A stretch of 64,000 nt of DNA from an uncultured Synechococcaceae cyanobacterium. Its GTDB lineage: Bacteria > Cyanobacteriota > Cyanobacteriia > PCC-6307 > Cyanobiaceae. The DNA lies in assembly GCA_902536065.1 (NCBI GenBank), contig CACAVZ010000002.1, positions 1 to 64,000 on the forward strand, written 5' to 3'. The notes under the pieces were generated by a model. It ran no database searches. It saw nothing but the letters and a program-made list of their open reading frames with translations, and was not told the DNA's origin. Positions 1-8,584 of the stretch are shown here, one piece after another (position 1 is the first letter of the stretch; each line of letters begins with the position of its first letter). The position numbers and the translations under genes are program-made.

Positions 1-695
1 TCAGGAAATTAAATCTTAAAGAGTCATTGCCCTCAGATATATCAAATTTAAATATTGCTATTCTTTCAAAAAAAAAGGAAAATTATTCGAACAACAATCT
101 TCCTCTATTCGGAATCAATGACAATGTTTTTAAGACTTTTGATGATAGACCAAATTTATTAACTAAAAGGGAAGTTCGCATTCAAATATTAGCTGCTTTA
201 GAGCTTCCAAGAAATGGTGTCATTTGGGATATAGGAGCAGGTTGTGGGTCAATTGGTTTAGAGGCACTAAAGTTAAGGCCTAATTTGGATTTGTTTTGTT
301 TCGATAAAAGGATTGGTTCAAAGTCATTAATACTAGAAAACTCAAAAAGGCTTGAAGTTAAACCAAAATTTATTTTTGAGGAAGACATAAATTACACCTT
401 GAATACGAGGAATTTAAGTTCTTTTGAAAACCCTAATAGATTAATAATTGGAGGATGTGATAAAAAAACTAAACTCCAGATTATTAATAAAATTGGGCAA
501 GATATGGATATTGGAGACATTATCGTTATACCAATAATTAATATTCAAACCATTAAAGAATTGAGAGAGGAATTGGAATATAAAAATTTCAAAACAAATT
601 TAAATTTAATTCAGACCTATAAAAGCTTAAGTATTGCGGAGGGAATGAGACTAGAACCAAATAATCCTGTTTTTCTATTAAAAGGGAAAAAATAA
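1..695 (+). CDS. cobL: Precorrin-6Y C5,15-methyltransferase, C-terminal part (cut by window edge)
   Basis: This is the end of a cobalamin-pathway methyltransferase. The visible part is the CbiT-like domain, which methylates the corrin ring at C15 with decarboxylation. The SAM-binding motif IWDIGAGCGSIGLEAL lies about 65 residues after the TTG at 27, preceded by a TKREVR segment typical of CbiT domains. The frame stays open upstream of that TTG to the window edge, and the upstream residues look like the tail of a CbiE domain, so the TTG is probably internal and the gene begins outside the window. It converges on nadK. cobD/cbiB of the same pathway is at 55756-56781. The bifunctional CobL assignment is an inference because the CbiE half is not visible. 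Confidence 0.85.
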   Translation, partial: RKLNLKESLPSDISNLNIAILSKKKENYSNNNLPLFGINDNVFKTFDDRPNLLTKREVRIQILAALELPRNGVIWDIGAGCGSIGLEALKLRPNLDLFCFDKRIGSKSLILENSKRLEVKPKFIFEEDINYTLNTRNLSSFENPNRLIIGGCDKKTKLQIINKIGQDMDIGDIIVIPIINIQTIKELREELEYKNFKTNLNLIQTYKSLSIAEGMRLEPNNPVFLLKGKK

Positions 696-708
696 ATTCA
701 AATAATTG

Positions 709-1617
709 TTATTTATCAGGTTTAGCCACATGGGGTAAACCCCAACCAAGTTTATTTCTTAAAACTTGGAAAAATTCGTGATCTTCAAGTCTAATAAATT
801 TTACTGAGTGTTTACTTTTTCTTATTAAAACTCTATCTTCAGGCCAAACATAACAGCCAGCATTTCCATCAACAACCATAACTAACCTTTCAGGAGTTGC
901 CGGGAAAACAGTTACTGGCTCTGAATCATTAAAAACCAAAGCTCTAGATGCCAATGAATGTGGAGCAATTGGAGTTAATTGCACGACTGGGCAATCAGGC
1001 GTAATTACTGGGCCTCCAGCACTTAGAGAATAAGCAGTGGATCCAGTAGGAGTAGATAAGATTACTCCATCAGCTGAGATATCCACAGGAGCATGTCGCC
1101 CTATAGAAATCTCAAAATGACACATACTTGTCAGAGGTTCTCTATGAAGAGCCATCTCATTTAGGCAAAGAGATTCCCATCTCCTCTGATCATTCCTCAT
1201 TACACTAATAATAAAGCAAGTTCTTTCTTCAATATCCCAATTCCCAGTAATGATTTTATCTATTGCTTGATCTAGATTTGATAAATAAGCTTCTGCAAGA
1301 AAACCTAGATGACCAGTATTTATTGTAAGGATTGGAATTTTGGCAGGTGCTGTTTGCCTTGCTGCTGAAAGCACGGTTCCATCTCCGCCAAGAACAATTG
1401 CAAATTCCATTGACGAGTCAAAACCCTCTGGAACACAATTCGTATATCCCAAAGGACGAACATGTTGATCAGGATTAGCAAATCCAACCATTCCGCCAGA
1501 GCTACTAACTCTTACAACTTCATAATTGGATTTTTCCAATTTTTTCTGAACAGAACTTGCAGTTTTAACAGCAAGTTCTTTCCCATCATTCACGATTAGT
1601 CCTGCTTTACGTACCAA
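709..1617 (-). CDS. nadK: NAD kinase
   Basis: This cytosolic enzyme phosphorylates NAD to NADP. The 302-residue product has the GGDG diacylglycerol-kinase-like motif at residues 77-80, NTGHLGFL at 100-107, NEMALHR at 153-159 and the conserved [16 protein letters not shown] run near 188-203, all diagnostic of the family. The start is TTG, directly preceded by an in-frame stop, so no longer start is possible. It is followed 14 bases later by the end of cobL on the other strand. pheS lies upstream on the same strand with a 71-base gap. Confidence 0.97.
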   Translation of the reverse strand: MVRKAGLIVNDGKELAVKTASSVQKKLEKSNYEVVRVSSSGGMVGFANPDQHVRPLGYTNCVPEGFDSSMEFAIVLGGDGTVLSAARQTAPAKIPILTINTGHLGFLAEAYLSNLDQAIDKIITGNWDIEERTCFIISVMRNDQRRWESLCLNEMALHREPLTSMCHFEISIGRHAPVDISADGVILSTPTGSTAYSLSAGGPVITPDCPVVQLTPIAPHSLASRALVFNDSEPVTVFPATPERLVMVVDGNAGCYVWPEDRVLIRKSKHSVKFIRLEDHEFFQVLRNKLGWGLPHVAKPDK

Positions 1618-1688
1618 TCAAAAAATCTAAAACTAAGACTATCTTAAACTAATTTGCTGGACAAACCTAATTTAAAGTTTCACTTTTA

Positions 1689-2696
1689 TTAGAACTGTTC
1701 TAGGAATCTGAGATCATTTGTATAAAATTTTCTGATGTCATCAATTTGATGCCTTACCATACAAAATCTTTCAACTCCTAATCCAGCTGCGAAACCGGTC
1801 CATTTTTCAGAATCTATTCCTAATTTTTCTAAGACCTTTGGATCTACCATTCCGCATCCCATTACTTCTAACCATTTACCTTTCCATTGAACATCGACTT
1901 CTGCCGAAGGTTCAGTAAATGGGAAATAACTAGCTCTAAATCTTACAGGAATATCTCCAAAAAAGGTCTTTAAAAATGTAAGAACTGTTCCTCTTAAATG
2001 ACTAAAATTAATATCTTGATCGATACATAAAACCTCAACTTGATTAAATACAGGAGAATGAGTAGCGTCTACTGCATCTCTCCTATAAACTCTCCCTGGG
2101 GCAATAATTCTGACTGGAGGAGGATTTTTCTCTAAGTATCTTATTTGAACAGGAGAAGTATGGGTCCTTAAAAGTCGATTTTCATCTAAGTAGAAAGTAT
2201 CCTGCATATCTCTTGCGGGATGATTTTTGGGTATATTGAGAGACTCAAAATTATAAAAATCAGTTTCTATTTCAGGGCCACTTTCAACTGAGTAACCTAA
2301 ACCACAAAAAATATCTACAATTTCATCTTGTGTTGAAATTAATGGATGTTTATTCCCAGATGGTGTTCCAATTGAAGGGATAGTTACATCAATTTTTTCT
2401 ATTTTAATCTTTTTATCTAAGGCTTCACTATTTAGTTGATTTTTTCTTTCAGTTATTAATTCTTGCAAATTTATCTTTATTAAATTTGCCTTCTGGCCAA
2501 CAACTGGTCTATCAGTAGCAGATAATTGACCCATTGTTTTTAAGATAATTGACAAATCACCCTTTTTCCCTAATAAGGAAACTCTCAATTGATCCAGTTC
2601 TTCGTGAGTATTAGAATTTTCTATATTATTTTTTGCTGTAATAGAAAGATTATTTAGTTTTTTTTCAATCTGACTTAATGATTCAATTTGACTCAC
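1689..2696 (-). CDS. pheS: Phenylalanine--tRNA ligase alpha subunit
   Basis: This is the catalytic subunit of the alpha2-beta2 phenylalanyl-tRNA synthetase. At 335 residues it has normal family length. An N-terminal coiled-coil region (about residues 1-90) precedes a class II synthetase core with [24 protein letters not shown] and the terminal [12 protein letters not shown] (motif 3). The start codon is GTG. pheT is not in this window, as is usual where the two subunit genes are separated. It is divergent from surE with a 68-base gap that must hold both promoters. Confidence 0.97.
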   Translation of the reverse strand: MSQIESLSQIEKKLNNLSITAKNNIENSNTHEELDQLRVSLLGKKGDLSIILKTMGQLSATDRPVVGQKANLIKINLQELITERKNQLNSEALDKKIKIEKIDVTIPSIGTPSGNKHPLISTQDEIVDIFCGLGYSVESGPEIETDFYNFESLNIPKNHPARDMQDTFYLDENRLLRTHTSPVQIRYLEKNPPPVRIIAPGRVYRRDAVDATHSPVFNQVEVLCIDQDINFSHLRGTVLTFLKTFFGDIPVRFRASYFPFTEPSAEVDVQWKGKWLEVMGCGMVDPKVLEKLGIDSEKWTGFAAGLGVERFCMVRHQIDDIRKFYTNDLRFLEQF

Positions 2697-2764
2697 TGAT
2701 ATAGTAAAAATAAGTATTTATTTATATTACTTAAATATCGTCCATAAATAAAATGTATTGATTA

Positions 2765-3574
2765 ATGAAACCGTTAAATATATTAATTAGCAATGATGAT
2801 GGTGTTTTTGCCACAGGGATTAGAGCATTAGCAAAATCAGCACAAAAAAGGGGACACAATATAAAAGTAGTATGCCCTGATCAAGAGAGATCAGCTACAG
2901 GTCACGGTCTTACTTTACAATCTCCATTAAGAGTTGAAAGAGCAGACGAATTATTTGGAGAAGGAATTGAAGCTTGGGGATGTTCTGGCACGCCTGCTGA
3001 TTGTGTCAAATTAGCACTATCTGAACTATTGGATAATAAACCTGATCTAATTCTATCTGGAATAAATCACGGGCCTAATTTAGGGACAGATATTTTCTGT
3101 TCAGGCACTGTTGCAGCAGCCATGGAAGGCACTTTAGAAAATGTTCCTTCCATGGCAATAAGTGTTGCTAGTTTTAAATGGAAGAATTTTGAATTTGCTG
3201 GAGAAATTGCAATGAATATTGCCGAACAAGCAATTAACGATATATGGCCAGCTTCACTTCTTTTAAACTTGAATATACCCCCTTGTGAGAAAAGCAAAAT
3301 AAAAGAATTAGCCTGGACAAGATTATCAGTAAGAAAATATAAAAATCAATTTTCCAAAAGGGAAGACCCAAGGGGTGATGATTATTATTGGTTAGCAGGT
3401 GAGGTAGTTTTAGATCTCAAATCAAAAGGTTATGGTCCAAAAAACTGGCCCAGTGACGTATCTCAAATACAAGAAAATAAAATATCACTTACACCTGTAG
3501 AACCAGATTTATTTTGGAGGGGTAATTTAGAAGACTTACCTAGAATTAATAATTCATTTGTAAATCCTTCTTAA
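2765..3574 (+). CDS. surE: 5'/3'-nucleotidase SurE
   Basis: This metal-dependent phosphatase acts on nucleoside monophosphates. The start [18 protein letters not shown] carries the Asp pair that binds metal (residues 11-12). It is followed by [19 protein letters not shown] and [18 protein letters not shown], all typical of SurE. Length is 269 residues, normal for the family. The 3' end overlaps the convergent membrane-protein gene by 21 bases. Confidence 0.96.
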   Translation: MKPLNILISNDDGVFATGIRALAKSAQKRGHNIKVVCPDQERSATGHGLTLQSPLRVERADELFGEGIEAWGCSGTPADCVKLALSELLDNKPDLILSGINHGPNLGTDIFCSGTVAAAMEGTLENVPSMAISVASFKWKNFEFAGEIAMNIAEQAINDIWPASLLLNLNIPPCEKSKIKELAWTRLSVRKYKNQFSKREDPRGDDYYWLAGEVVLDLKSKGYGPKNWPSDVSQIQENKISLTPVEPDLFWRGNLEDLPRINNSFVNPS

Positions 3575-4087
3575 AAGCCATAAAGAAAAGCAAAGTCCAA
3601 AGAAATGAGCAGCAATAACTTGTGTGTTACTGAGAACTGACAATATTTCAAGTCCAGTAATTGGGATATCAGATGTCGCTGTTATCAATTGTCCAGTTGT
3701 CTGAGAGGATGCTTGTATAAAAAGGGCGCCCATAAGAGCTTGATATCCAATTAATCCAAACAAAACTCCTATTAAATCGACTATAAGACCTCTTTTTATT
3801 AATTTACTAGTTTGTCCTCTTGAAGGTCTTGCGTTACTTGCGATTGCTCTACCCGTTCTAACTATTAACCAACCTTGCCAAAGACTAAAAAGTAGTAAAA
3901 TCAAGGAAATTGTTGTAAGTGATAGCCCAGGCGCTAAGCCAAGCTGTCCTTCGCTATTATTAACAACATTAGAAAAAAGCAAAACAGCTGCAACAACAAC
4001 ACCTAAAATGGATTGAACCCAAAATCGTATCCATCCAACACGCCGCATTCCAAATGAAAGGGACTGAAAATCAATTTTGTCAGACAT
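3554..4087 (-). CDS. Cyanobacterial multi-pass membrane protein (DUF3611-like)
   Basis: This 177-residue protein has about four hydrophobic segments (near residues 20-42, 55-75, 100-125 and 150-172). The soluble N-terminus includes [15 protein letters not shown]. The pattern resembles the DUF3611 family of cyanobacteria and plastids, but I recognise it only by general likeness. The function is unknown. The stop lies inside the 3' end of surE. It is divergent from ribF with a 68-base gap. Confidence 0.75.
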   Translation of the reverse strand: MSDKIDFQSLSFGMRRVGWIRFWVQSILGVVVAAVLLFSNVVNNSEGQLGLAPGLSLTTISLILLLFSLWQGWLIVRTGRAIASNARPSRGQTSKLIKRGLIVDLIGVLFGLIGYQALMGALFIQASSQTTGQLITATSDIPITGLEILSVLSNTQVIAAHFFGLCFSLWLLRRIYK

Positions 4088-4155
4088 TCATTTGATTGAA
4101 TAAATTGTAATCTATTCAAATTTGCCATCAAAATCATAAAATTGCACGAAATCTG

Positions 4156-5079
4156 TTGATCTCTTTAATATCGCCATCTGAAGTTAATAATCCCACTTCA
4201 ATAGCTATTGGTAGTTTTGATGGGCTTCATGCCGGCCACAGAAAATTAATAAAAAGTGTTGTTGAAGACAATCTATATACCCCAACAATTGCAAGCTTCT
4301 GGCCTCATCCAAGGGAGGTTCTATACAAAGAGACACGCCTTAGACTTGATTTACCTGAAGAAAAACTACCTATTCTTGAAGATCTCGGGATTGAACAATT
4401 AGTTCTAATTCCTTTTAATAAGGAATTATCTAAATTAAGTGCAGAAAGATTTGTAAGAGATATTTTGATAAATCAACTACAAGCAAAAAACATTTCTGTA
4501 GGTGCTAATTTTAAATTTGGTTTTAAAAGAAGTGGAGACATAAATACTATAAAAAATATTATTAAAGATACCGATGTAAAACTGAAAATTACTCCAATTT
4601 TGGAAGATAAAGAAGGTAGAATAAGTAGTAGTAGAATAAGAGATTTATTAGAGAAAAGTGATCTGAAAAATGCTTTCAAAATTCTTAATAGGCCTTATAG
4701 TTTTAATGGAAAGGTTGTCAAAGGTAAAGGCATTGGAAAAAGTATAGGGTGGCCCACCGCAAATCTTGAAATAGATGGCAGAAAATTTTTACCTGGGGAG
4801 GGAGTCTACGCAGCATGGACGACCATAGAAAATTCCAACCAAAAAATTGAATCTATTATGAATCTTGGCTCTCAACCAACAATAAATCCTTTATTACCAT
4901 CTGCGGTTGAAGTTCATTTAATAAATAAAGATATAGATCTATATGGTTTAAATCTATCTATAGAACCAGTTGAAAAGCTTAGATCTCAAATCAAGTTCAA
5001 TAATATCCAGCAACTTTCTAGTCAAATTAAAAATGATAGAGAGAATGCCCTAAGAATTTTTAAAAACTACAAACAATAA
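4156..5079 (+). CDS. ribF: Bifunctional riboflavin kinase / FAD synthetase
   Basis: The enzyme converts riboflavin to FMN and then to FAD. The N-terminal adenylyltransferase half has GSFDGLHAGHRKLI with the HxGH nucleotide-binding signature at residues 25-28 and a SSSRIRDLL motif near 155. The C-terminal kinase half starts with GKVVKGKGIGKSIGWPTAN, which carries the PTAN motif. Length is 307 residues, normal for bacteria. The start is taken as TTG at 4156 because no ATG fits the conserved N-terminus. thiE follows after 7 bases, so the two are probably co-transcribed. Confidence 0.96.
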   Translation: MISLISPSEVNNPTSIAIGSFDGLHAGHRKLIKSVVEDNLYTPTIASFWPHPREVLYKETRLRLDLPEEKLPILEDLGIEQLVLIPFNKELSKLSAERFVRDILINQLQAKNISVGANFKFGFKRSGDINTIKNIIKDTDVKLKITPILEDKEGRISSSRIRDLLEKSDLKNAFKILNRPYSFNGKVVKGKGIGKSIGWPTANLEIDGRKFLPGEGVYAAWTTIENSNQKIESIMNLGSQPTINPLLPSAVEVHLINKDIDLYGLNLSIEPVEKLRSQIKFNNIQQLSSQIKNDRENALRIFKNYKQ

Positions 5080-5086
5080 CTTACAA

Positions 5087-6142
5087 ATGCTGAATTCCAA
5101 TAATACAAGCGCCGAAGATTTTAGAATTTATCAAATTATTGACGCTAATCTAGATAGAGCTAGAGAAGGACTAAGAGTACTAGAGGATTGGGCTAGATTT
5201 GGTCTAGGCAAAGATACATATGTTGAAAAGATTAAAAATTTTAGACAAATTTTAGGAAAGAATCATTTAGAAATTTATAAACAAAACAGGAATAAAATTG
5301 AGGACCATTCCAAAGGACTTACTCATTTTGAGCAATTTAATAGAAAAACACCTGAGCAAATAATAAGTTCAAATGCAGGCAGAGTTCAAGAAGCATTAAG
5401 AGTAATAGAAGAATTTTCTAGGATACACAATGAAAAACTTTCAAAAATTGCTTCAGAAATTAGATATGAAATTTATACACTAGAGATTGACTTATTAAAT
5501 TTAAGTAAATTTAATAAGTCCGAGGAAATATTGAAAGCAAATAATTTATATGTAATAACTGATCAAAAGGAAAACTTAATAGAAATAATAGAGGATGTAT
5601 TGATTGCAGGAGTAAAAATTATTCAACATAGATTCAAGACGGGAACTGATAAAGATCATCTTCTTGAAGCAATTCAGATTAAAAATCTATGTAAAAAATA
5701 TAATTCTTTGTTCATCATTAACGATAGAGTTGATATAGCTCTAGCATCAGATGCCGATGGCGTTCATCTTGGGCATGATGATTTAGATTTAAAAATCGCT
5801 AGAAAATTATTAGGGTATTCAAAAATAATTGGTATAAGTGCAAACAATGAAATTGATATTTCTAATGCTGTAAAAGCTGGTTGTGACTATATTGGAATAG
5901 GACCAGTATTTAAGAGTTTAACGAAAAAGAACAAAAACCCCTTAGGTATTGAAAAAATTAAAACATTAACAAAAGATCTAAATATCCCATGGTTTGCTAT
6001 CGGAGGCATTACTTCAAATAATATTTCAAATTTAAAGAAATATGGTTTTAAAAAGTTTGCCTTAGTTTCGCAATTAATGAATTCTAAAGATCCTAAAGAA
6101 GAAGCTATTATGATCTTAAAAGAATTGTCTCATGAAAATTAA
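5087..6142 (+). CDS. thiE: ThiD2-ThiE fusion: HMP-phosphate kinase-type domain plus thiamine-phosphate synthase
   Basis: Residues from about 146 to the end form a thiamine-phosphate synthase TIM barrel: QHRFKTGTDKD, INDRVDIALASDADGVHLG, GCDYIGIGPVF and WFAIGGITSNN. This part couples HMP pyrophosphate to thiazole phosphate. The first 140 residues, beginning IYQIIDANLDRAREGLRVLE, match the ThiD2 domain found fused to ThiE in cyanobacteria. ThiD2 is described as an alternative HMP-phosphate kinase. The stop overlaps the start of thiS by 11 bases, indicating translational coupling. The ThiD2 assignment rests on recognition of the N-terminal motif. Confidence 0.93.
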   Translation: MLNSNNTSAEDFRIYQIIDANLDRAREGLRVLEDWARFGLGKDTYVEKIKNFRQILGKNHLEIYKQNRNKIEDHSKGLTHFEQFNRKTPEQIISSNAGRVQEALRVIEEFSRIHNEKLSKIASEIRYEIYTLEIDLLNLSKFNKSEEILKANNLYVITDQKENLIEIIEDVLIAGVKIIQHRFKTGTDKDHLLEAIQIKNLCKKYNSLFIINDRVDIALASDADGVHLGHDDLDLKIARKLLGYSKIIGISANNEIDISNAVKAGCDYIGIGPVFKSLTKKNKNPLGIEKIKTLTKDLNIPWFAIGGITSNNISNLKKYGFKKFALVSQLMNSKDPKEEAIMILKELSHEN

Positions 6143-6341
6143 GGTAAACGGAGAGGAAAAAAGAATTGAACTCGATCCCAACAATGCTCTACTATCATCT
6201 GCGCTATTTTTAATGGGATATAAACCTAATACAATTGTTGTCGAATTGAATAATTTAATTATTAATTCTACTAAATGGGAAAATGTGAAACTTAAAGATG
6301 GAGATAATTTAGAAATCGTGTCAATAGTTGGTGGTGGTTAA
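6132..6341 (+). CDS. thiS: Sulfur carrier protein ThiS
   Basis: This 69-residue ubiquitin-like protein carries sulfur for thiazole ring formation. It begins MKIKVNGEEKRIEL and ends in GGG. The C-terminal di-glycine, which is adenylated and thiocarboxylated, is therefore present at the very end. It overlaps thiE by 11 bases, and the pair forms a thiamine biosynthesis unit. About 108 bases without a gene follow. Confidence 0.95.
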   Translation: MKIKVNGEEKRIELDPNNALLSSALFLMGYKPNTIVVELNNLIINSTKWENVKLKDGDNLEIVSIVGGG

Positions 6342-6449
6342 GAAAATACTTATATATTAAAAATCTTCATAATTTTTTAAGTTTAGACTTGAAATATTTA
6401 TCAAATTTTTTCATTTTTCGTTTTATATTTTTATTACTTAAATAAAACT

Positions 6450-6617
6450 ATGAAAGAAAAAACTGATAGTAATTCAAGTTCTTTGAAATGGGAGCAAAAT
6501 GGTGAGTTAGCCCATAAAGATTTATCGGAGTTATTAGAAAGATTAAAGAATGTTGAAAGTGAGGATACCTTTTCGGAGTTATCTAGATTAGGTACAAAAT
6601 TAGAAATAAAAGATTAA
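6450..6617 (+). CDS. Small acidic protein, function unknown
   Basis: A 55-codon ORF begins ATG and encodes a charged, probably helical product with SELLERLKNVESEDTFSEL in the middle and no membrane segment or signal peptide. It sits between thiS and the next tiny ORF, in the same direction. The absence of competing ORFs in this gap and normal codon use support it as real. I recognise no family. It could be a lineage-specific picocyanobacterial small protein. Confidence 0.55.
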   Translation: MKEKTDSNSSSLKWEQNGELAHKDLSELLERLKNVESEDTFSELSRLGTKLEIKD

Positions 6618-6682
6618 ATTTGTTACTTTGATCTTGTTTTTATAAAAATTTATACCAAATTATAATTACAGAATAAAAATAA

Positions 6683-6814
6683 ATGCCAAAAAGATTTCCA
6701 GAGTGGGTAAACACCGAAGTCGTAGTTAAAGCTATCAAAATGAGGGAAGAAGGAATGCTTTCTAAACAACTTAATCTCTGGATAGAAAATCTATTGGAGA
6801 TTCAAAAAAAATAA
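6683..6814 (+). CDS. Small protein, function unknown
   Basis: A 43-codon ORF encodes MPKRFPEWVNTEVVVKA followed by an amphipathic stretch (KMREEGMLSKQLNLWIENLL). The product is soluble and slightly basic at the N-terminus. It ends 10 bases before the stop of the convergent larB-like gene. I know no family for it. Support comes only from an intact reading frame filling the gap and protein-like composition. Confidence 0.5.
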   Translation: MPKRFPEWVNTEVVVKAIKMREEGMLSKQLNLWIENLLEIQKK

Positions 6815-6824
6815 TTTTTTATAC

Positions 6825-7481
6825 TCAGGTAATCATCTTCAATATTCTTAATGCTGCCATTGCTGCTCCATAACCATTATCTATATTCATAACTGTTATC
6901 CCAGGAGAACAGCTTGCCAACATGCTTTTTAGGGCTGTTTCACCATTCTTACTGACTCCGTATCCCACTGAAACAGGAACTGCAATAATAGGTTGAGGTA
7001 ATAATCCCCCAATAACGGTTGCTAAAGCACCTTCCATGCCTGCACATACGATTAAAACATCAAATTTTTTTATTTCTTCAATCTGACTAAACAAACGATG
7101 AATTCCTGCTACTCCGACATCTATAAATGATTGGCAATTTACTCCATTTGTCTCTAAAGCCAATTTTGCTTCTAAAGTTACTTTTAAATCACTTGAACCT
7201 CCAGAAATTATTGCTACTTTTTTCTCCAAAAAATTTTTTTCAACATTATCTCCAATAATCAAGCAATTAGCCTCCTCATAAAATTTTGCATCTTGATATG
7301 AATTTAATAAATACTCGGCTTTATCTTTTTGAATACGGGTAATAAAAACTATTTCGTTTTTCTCTAAGACTTTCTTACATAATCTATTTAATTGATCTAT
7401 ATTTTTATCTTCTCCCCAAATTGCCTCGAATAGTCCAAGTCTTTCTCTCCTTTGAAAATCAAATCTTATATCGATATTCAT
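6825..7481 (-). CDS. larB: LarB-like protein (AIR carboxylase fold; nickel-pincer cofactor pathway)
   Basis: This 218-residue protein has the PurE-related core: ISGGSSDLKV, CAGMEGALATVIGGL, PVSVGYGVSKNGETAL and NIDNGYGAAMAALRIL. This matches LarB rather than PurE, because it has the N-terminal extension and the GMEGAL pattern. LarB carboxylates nicotinate adenine dinucleotide in the first step of nickel-pincer nucleotide synthesis. Its ATG overlaps the stop of the upstream 146-residue gene by 4 bases, so the two are coupled. No larC, larE or larA is in the window. The role in this organism is inferred from the family. Confidence 0.85.
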   Translation of the reverse strand: MNIDIRFDFQRRERLGLFEAIWGEDKNIDQLNRLCKKVLEKNEIVFITRIQKDKAEYLLNSYQDAKFYEEANCLIIGDNVEKNFLEKKVAIISGGSSDLKVTLEAKLALETNGVNCQSFIDVGVAGIHRLFSQIEEIKKFDVLIVCAGMEGALATVIGGLLPQPIIAVPVSVGYGVSKNGETALKSMLASCSPGITVMNIDNGYGAAMAALRILKMIT

Positions 7482-7918
7482 CCTTGAACGTATAATTCTC
7501 CCTCGTGAATTAACTGAAAAGGATTTTCATTTATATTCAATGCTTTTCTAACATTATTTTCAAAATTTGTTTGTACCTTATTTACTTCTTCAGATGGTAT
7601 TTTTTTCCATAATTGCTTGTTTTCCCAACTAACCAATATCAAAGCCTCTTCATTATCCTTATCCCAAAAAATTTGTCTCCCCAAGAACCCATCTTGTTTA
7701 ATTAACCATGGTTCCCAAACATTCTTCTCGGCCTCTAACCATTGTTCTTTAAGTTCAGCAGGTATTTGAAGCCTCAGTTCCTCAATCACCTGACCTTTTT
7801 GATAATTATGCATAGGTAGTGCGTATAAATCATGAAGATTACTTTGGGATACTAATACTGAAAACGTAATTAGTACGAAAAATATTTTTTTAATCAAATT
7901 TCGTAATATATACTTCAT
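7478..7918 (-). CDS. Secreted or membrane-anchored cyanobacterial protein (TIGR03792-like)
   Basis: The 146-residue product starts with a basic region and a hydrophobic stretch (residues about 9-25), consistent with a signal peptide or anchor. A soluble domain follows with WLEAEKNVWEPWLIKQDGF and GRQIFWDKDNEEALILVSW. That pattern resembles a small cyanobacterial family of unknown function that I recall as TIGR03792. The fold is probably a dimeric alpha/beta barrel. It lies 1 base after ispF on the same strand and overlaps larB by 4 bases, making an ispF - this gene - larB unit. Confidence 0.7.
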   Translation of the reverse strand: MKYILRNLIKKIFFVLITFSVLVSQSNLHDLYALPMHNYQKGQVIEELRLQIPAELKEQWLEAEKNVWEPWLIKQDGFLGRQIFWDKDNEEALILVSWENKQLWKKIPSEEVNKVQTNFENNVRKALNINENPFQLIHEGELYVQG

Positions 7919-7919
7919 T

Positions 7920-8423
7920 TCAATCAGTTTTCATTAGGAGGACTACAGAATGGCAACTTATTCCTTCTTCTCGTCCTTCAGGACCTAAGGTTTCATTAGT
8001 TGTTGCTTTTACGCTAACTGAATTTTTTTCCAAATTAGTGGCTTTAGATATATTCTCCTTCATAAATTCTATATAAGGCAAGAGTTTAGGTCTTTCAGCA
8101 ATAATCACATTATCAATATTTATTATCGCCCAACCTTTTTCTTTAATTAATTTAACCACCTTAGATAATAAGAGGAGGCTATTAGCATTTCGCCACTCTT
8201 GATCTGAAGGCGGAAAATATTTTCCTATATCACCTAATGAGAGTGCACCTAAAATTGCATCCATTATTGAATGCGCTAATACATCCGCATCACTATGACC
8301 ATCAAGACCTAGCCGATTTGGATGAGTCAATTTAACACCTCCAATAATTAGGTCCCTCCCTTCAGTAAGTCTATGGATATCATAACCATTACCTATTCGA
8401 AAACTTGGCATGAATTTTTTCAT
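7920..8423 (-). CDS. ispF: 2-C-methyl-D-erythritol 2,4-cyclodiphosphate synthase
   Basis: This enzyme closes the cyclodiphosphate ring in the MEP isoprenoid pathway. [11 protein letters not shown] at residues 9-19 supplies Asp15 and His17 of the zinc site. [11 protein letters not shown] at 41-51 supplies the third ligand, His51. [17 protein letters not shown] closes the protein. Length is 167 residues. A second in-frame ATG five codons in ([10 protein letters not shown]) may be the true start. It is the last conserved gene before the AT-rich accessory block that begins at 8585. Confidence 0.97.
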   Translation of the reverse strand: MKKFMPSFRIGNGYDIHRLTEGRDLIIGGVKLTHPNRLGLDGHSDADVLAHSIMDAILGALSLGDIGKYFPPSDQEWRNANSLLLLSKVVKLIKEKGWAIINIDNVIIAERPKLLPYIEFMKENISKATNLEKNSVSVKATTNETLGPEGREEGISCHSVVLLMKTD

Positions 8424-8584
8424 AACAGAGGTTTACAAATATAAATTTATACATTTATTTTAGATTAGCATAACAAATTTATATCTTAAATTTATTCTAA
8501 AATAGAAAACAAAAAACATTATTCTGGAAAAAAAATTTTTCAAAAATTTCAGGTTATCATATTTATAAATATGTAAATAAATAT

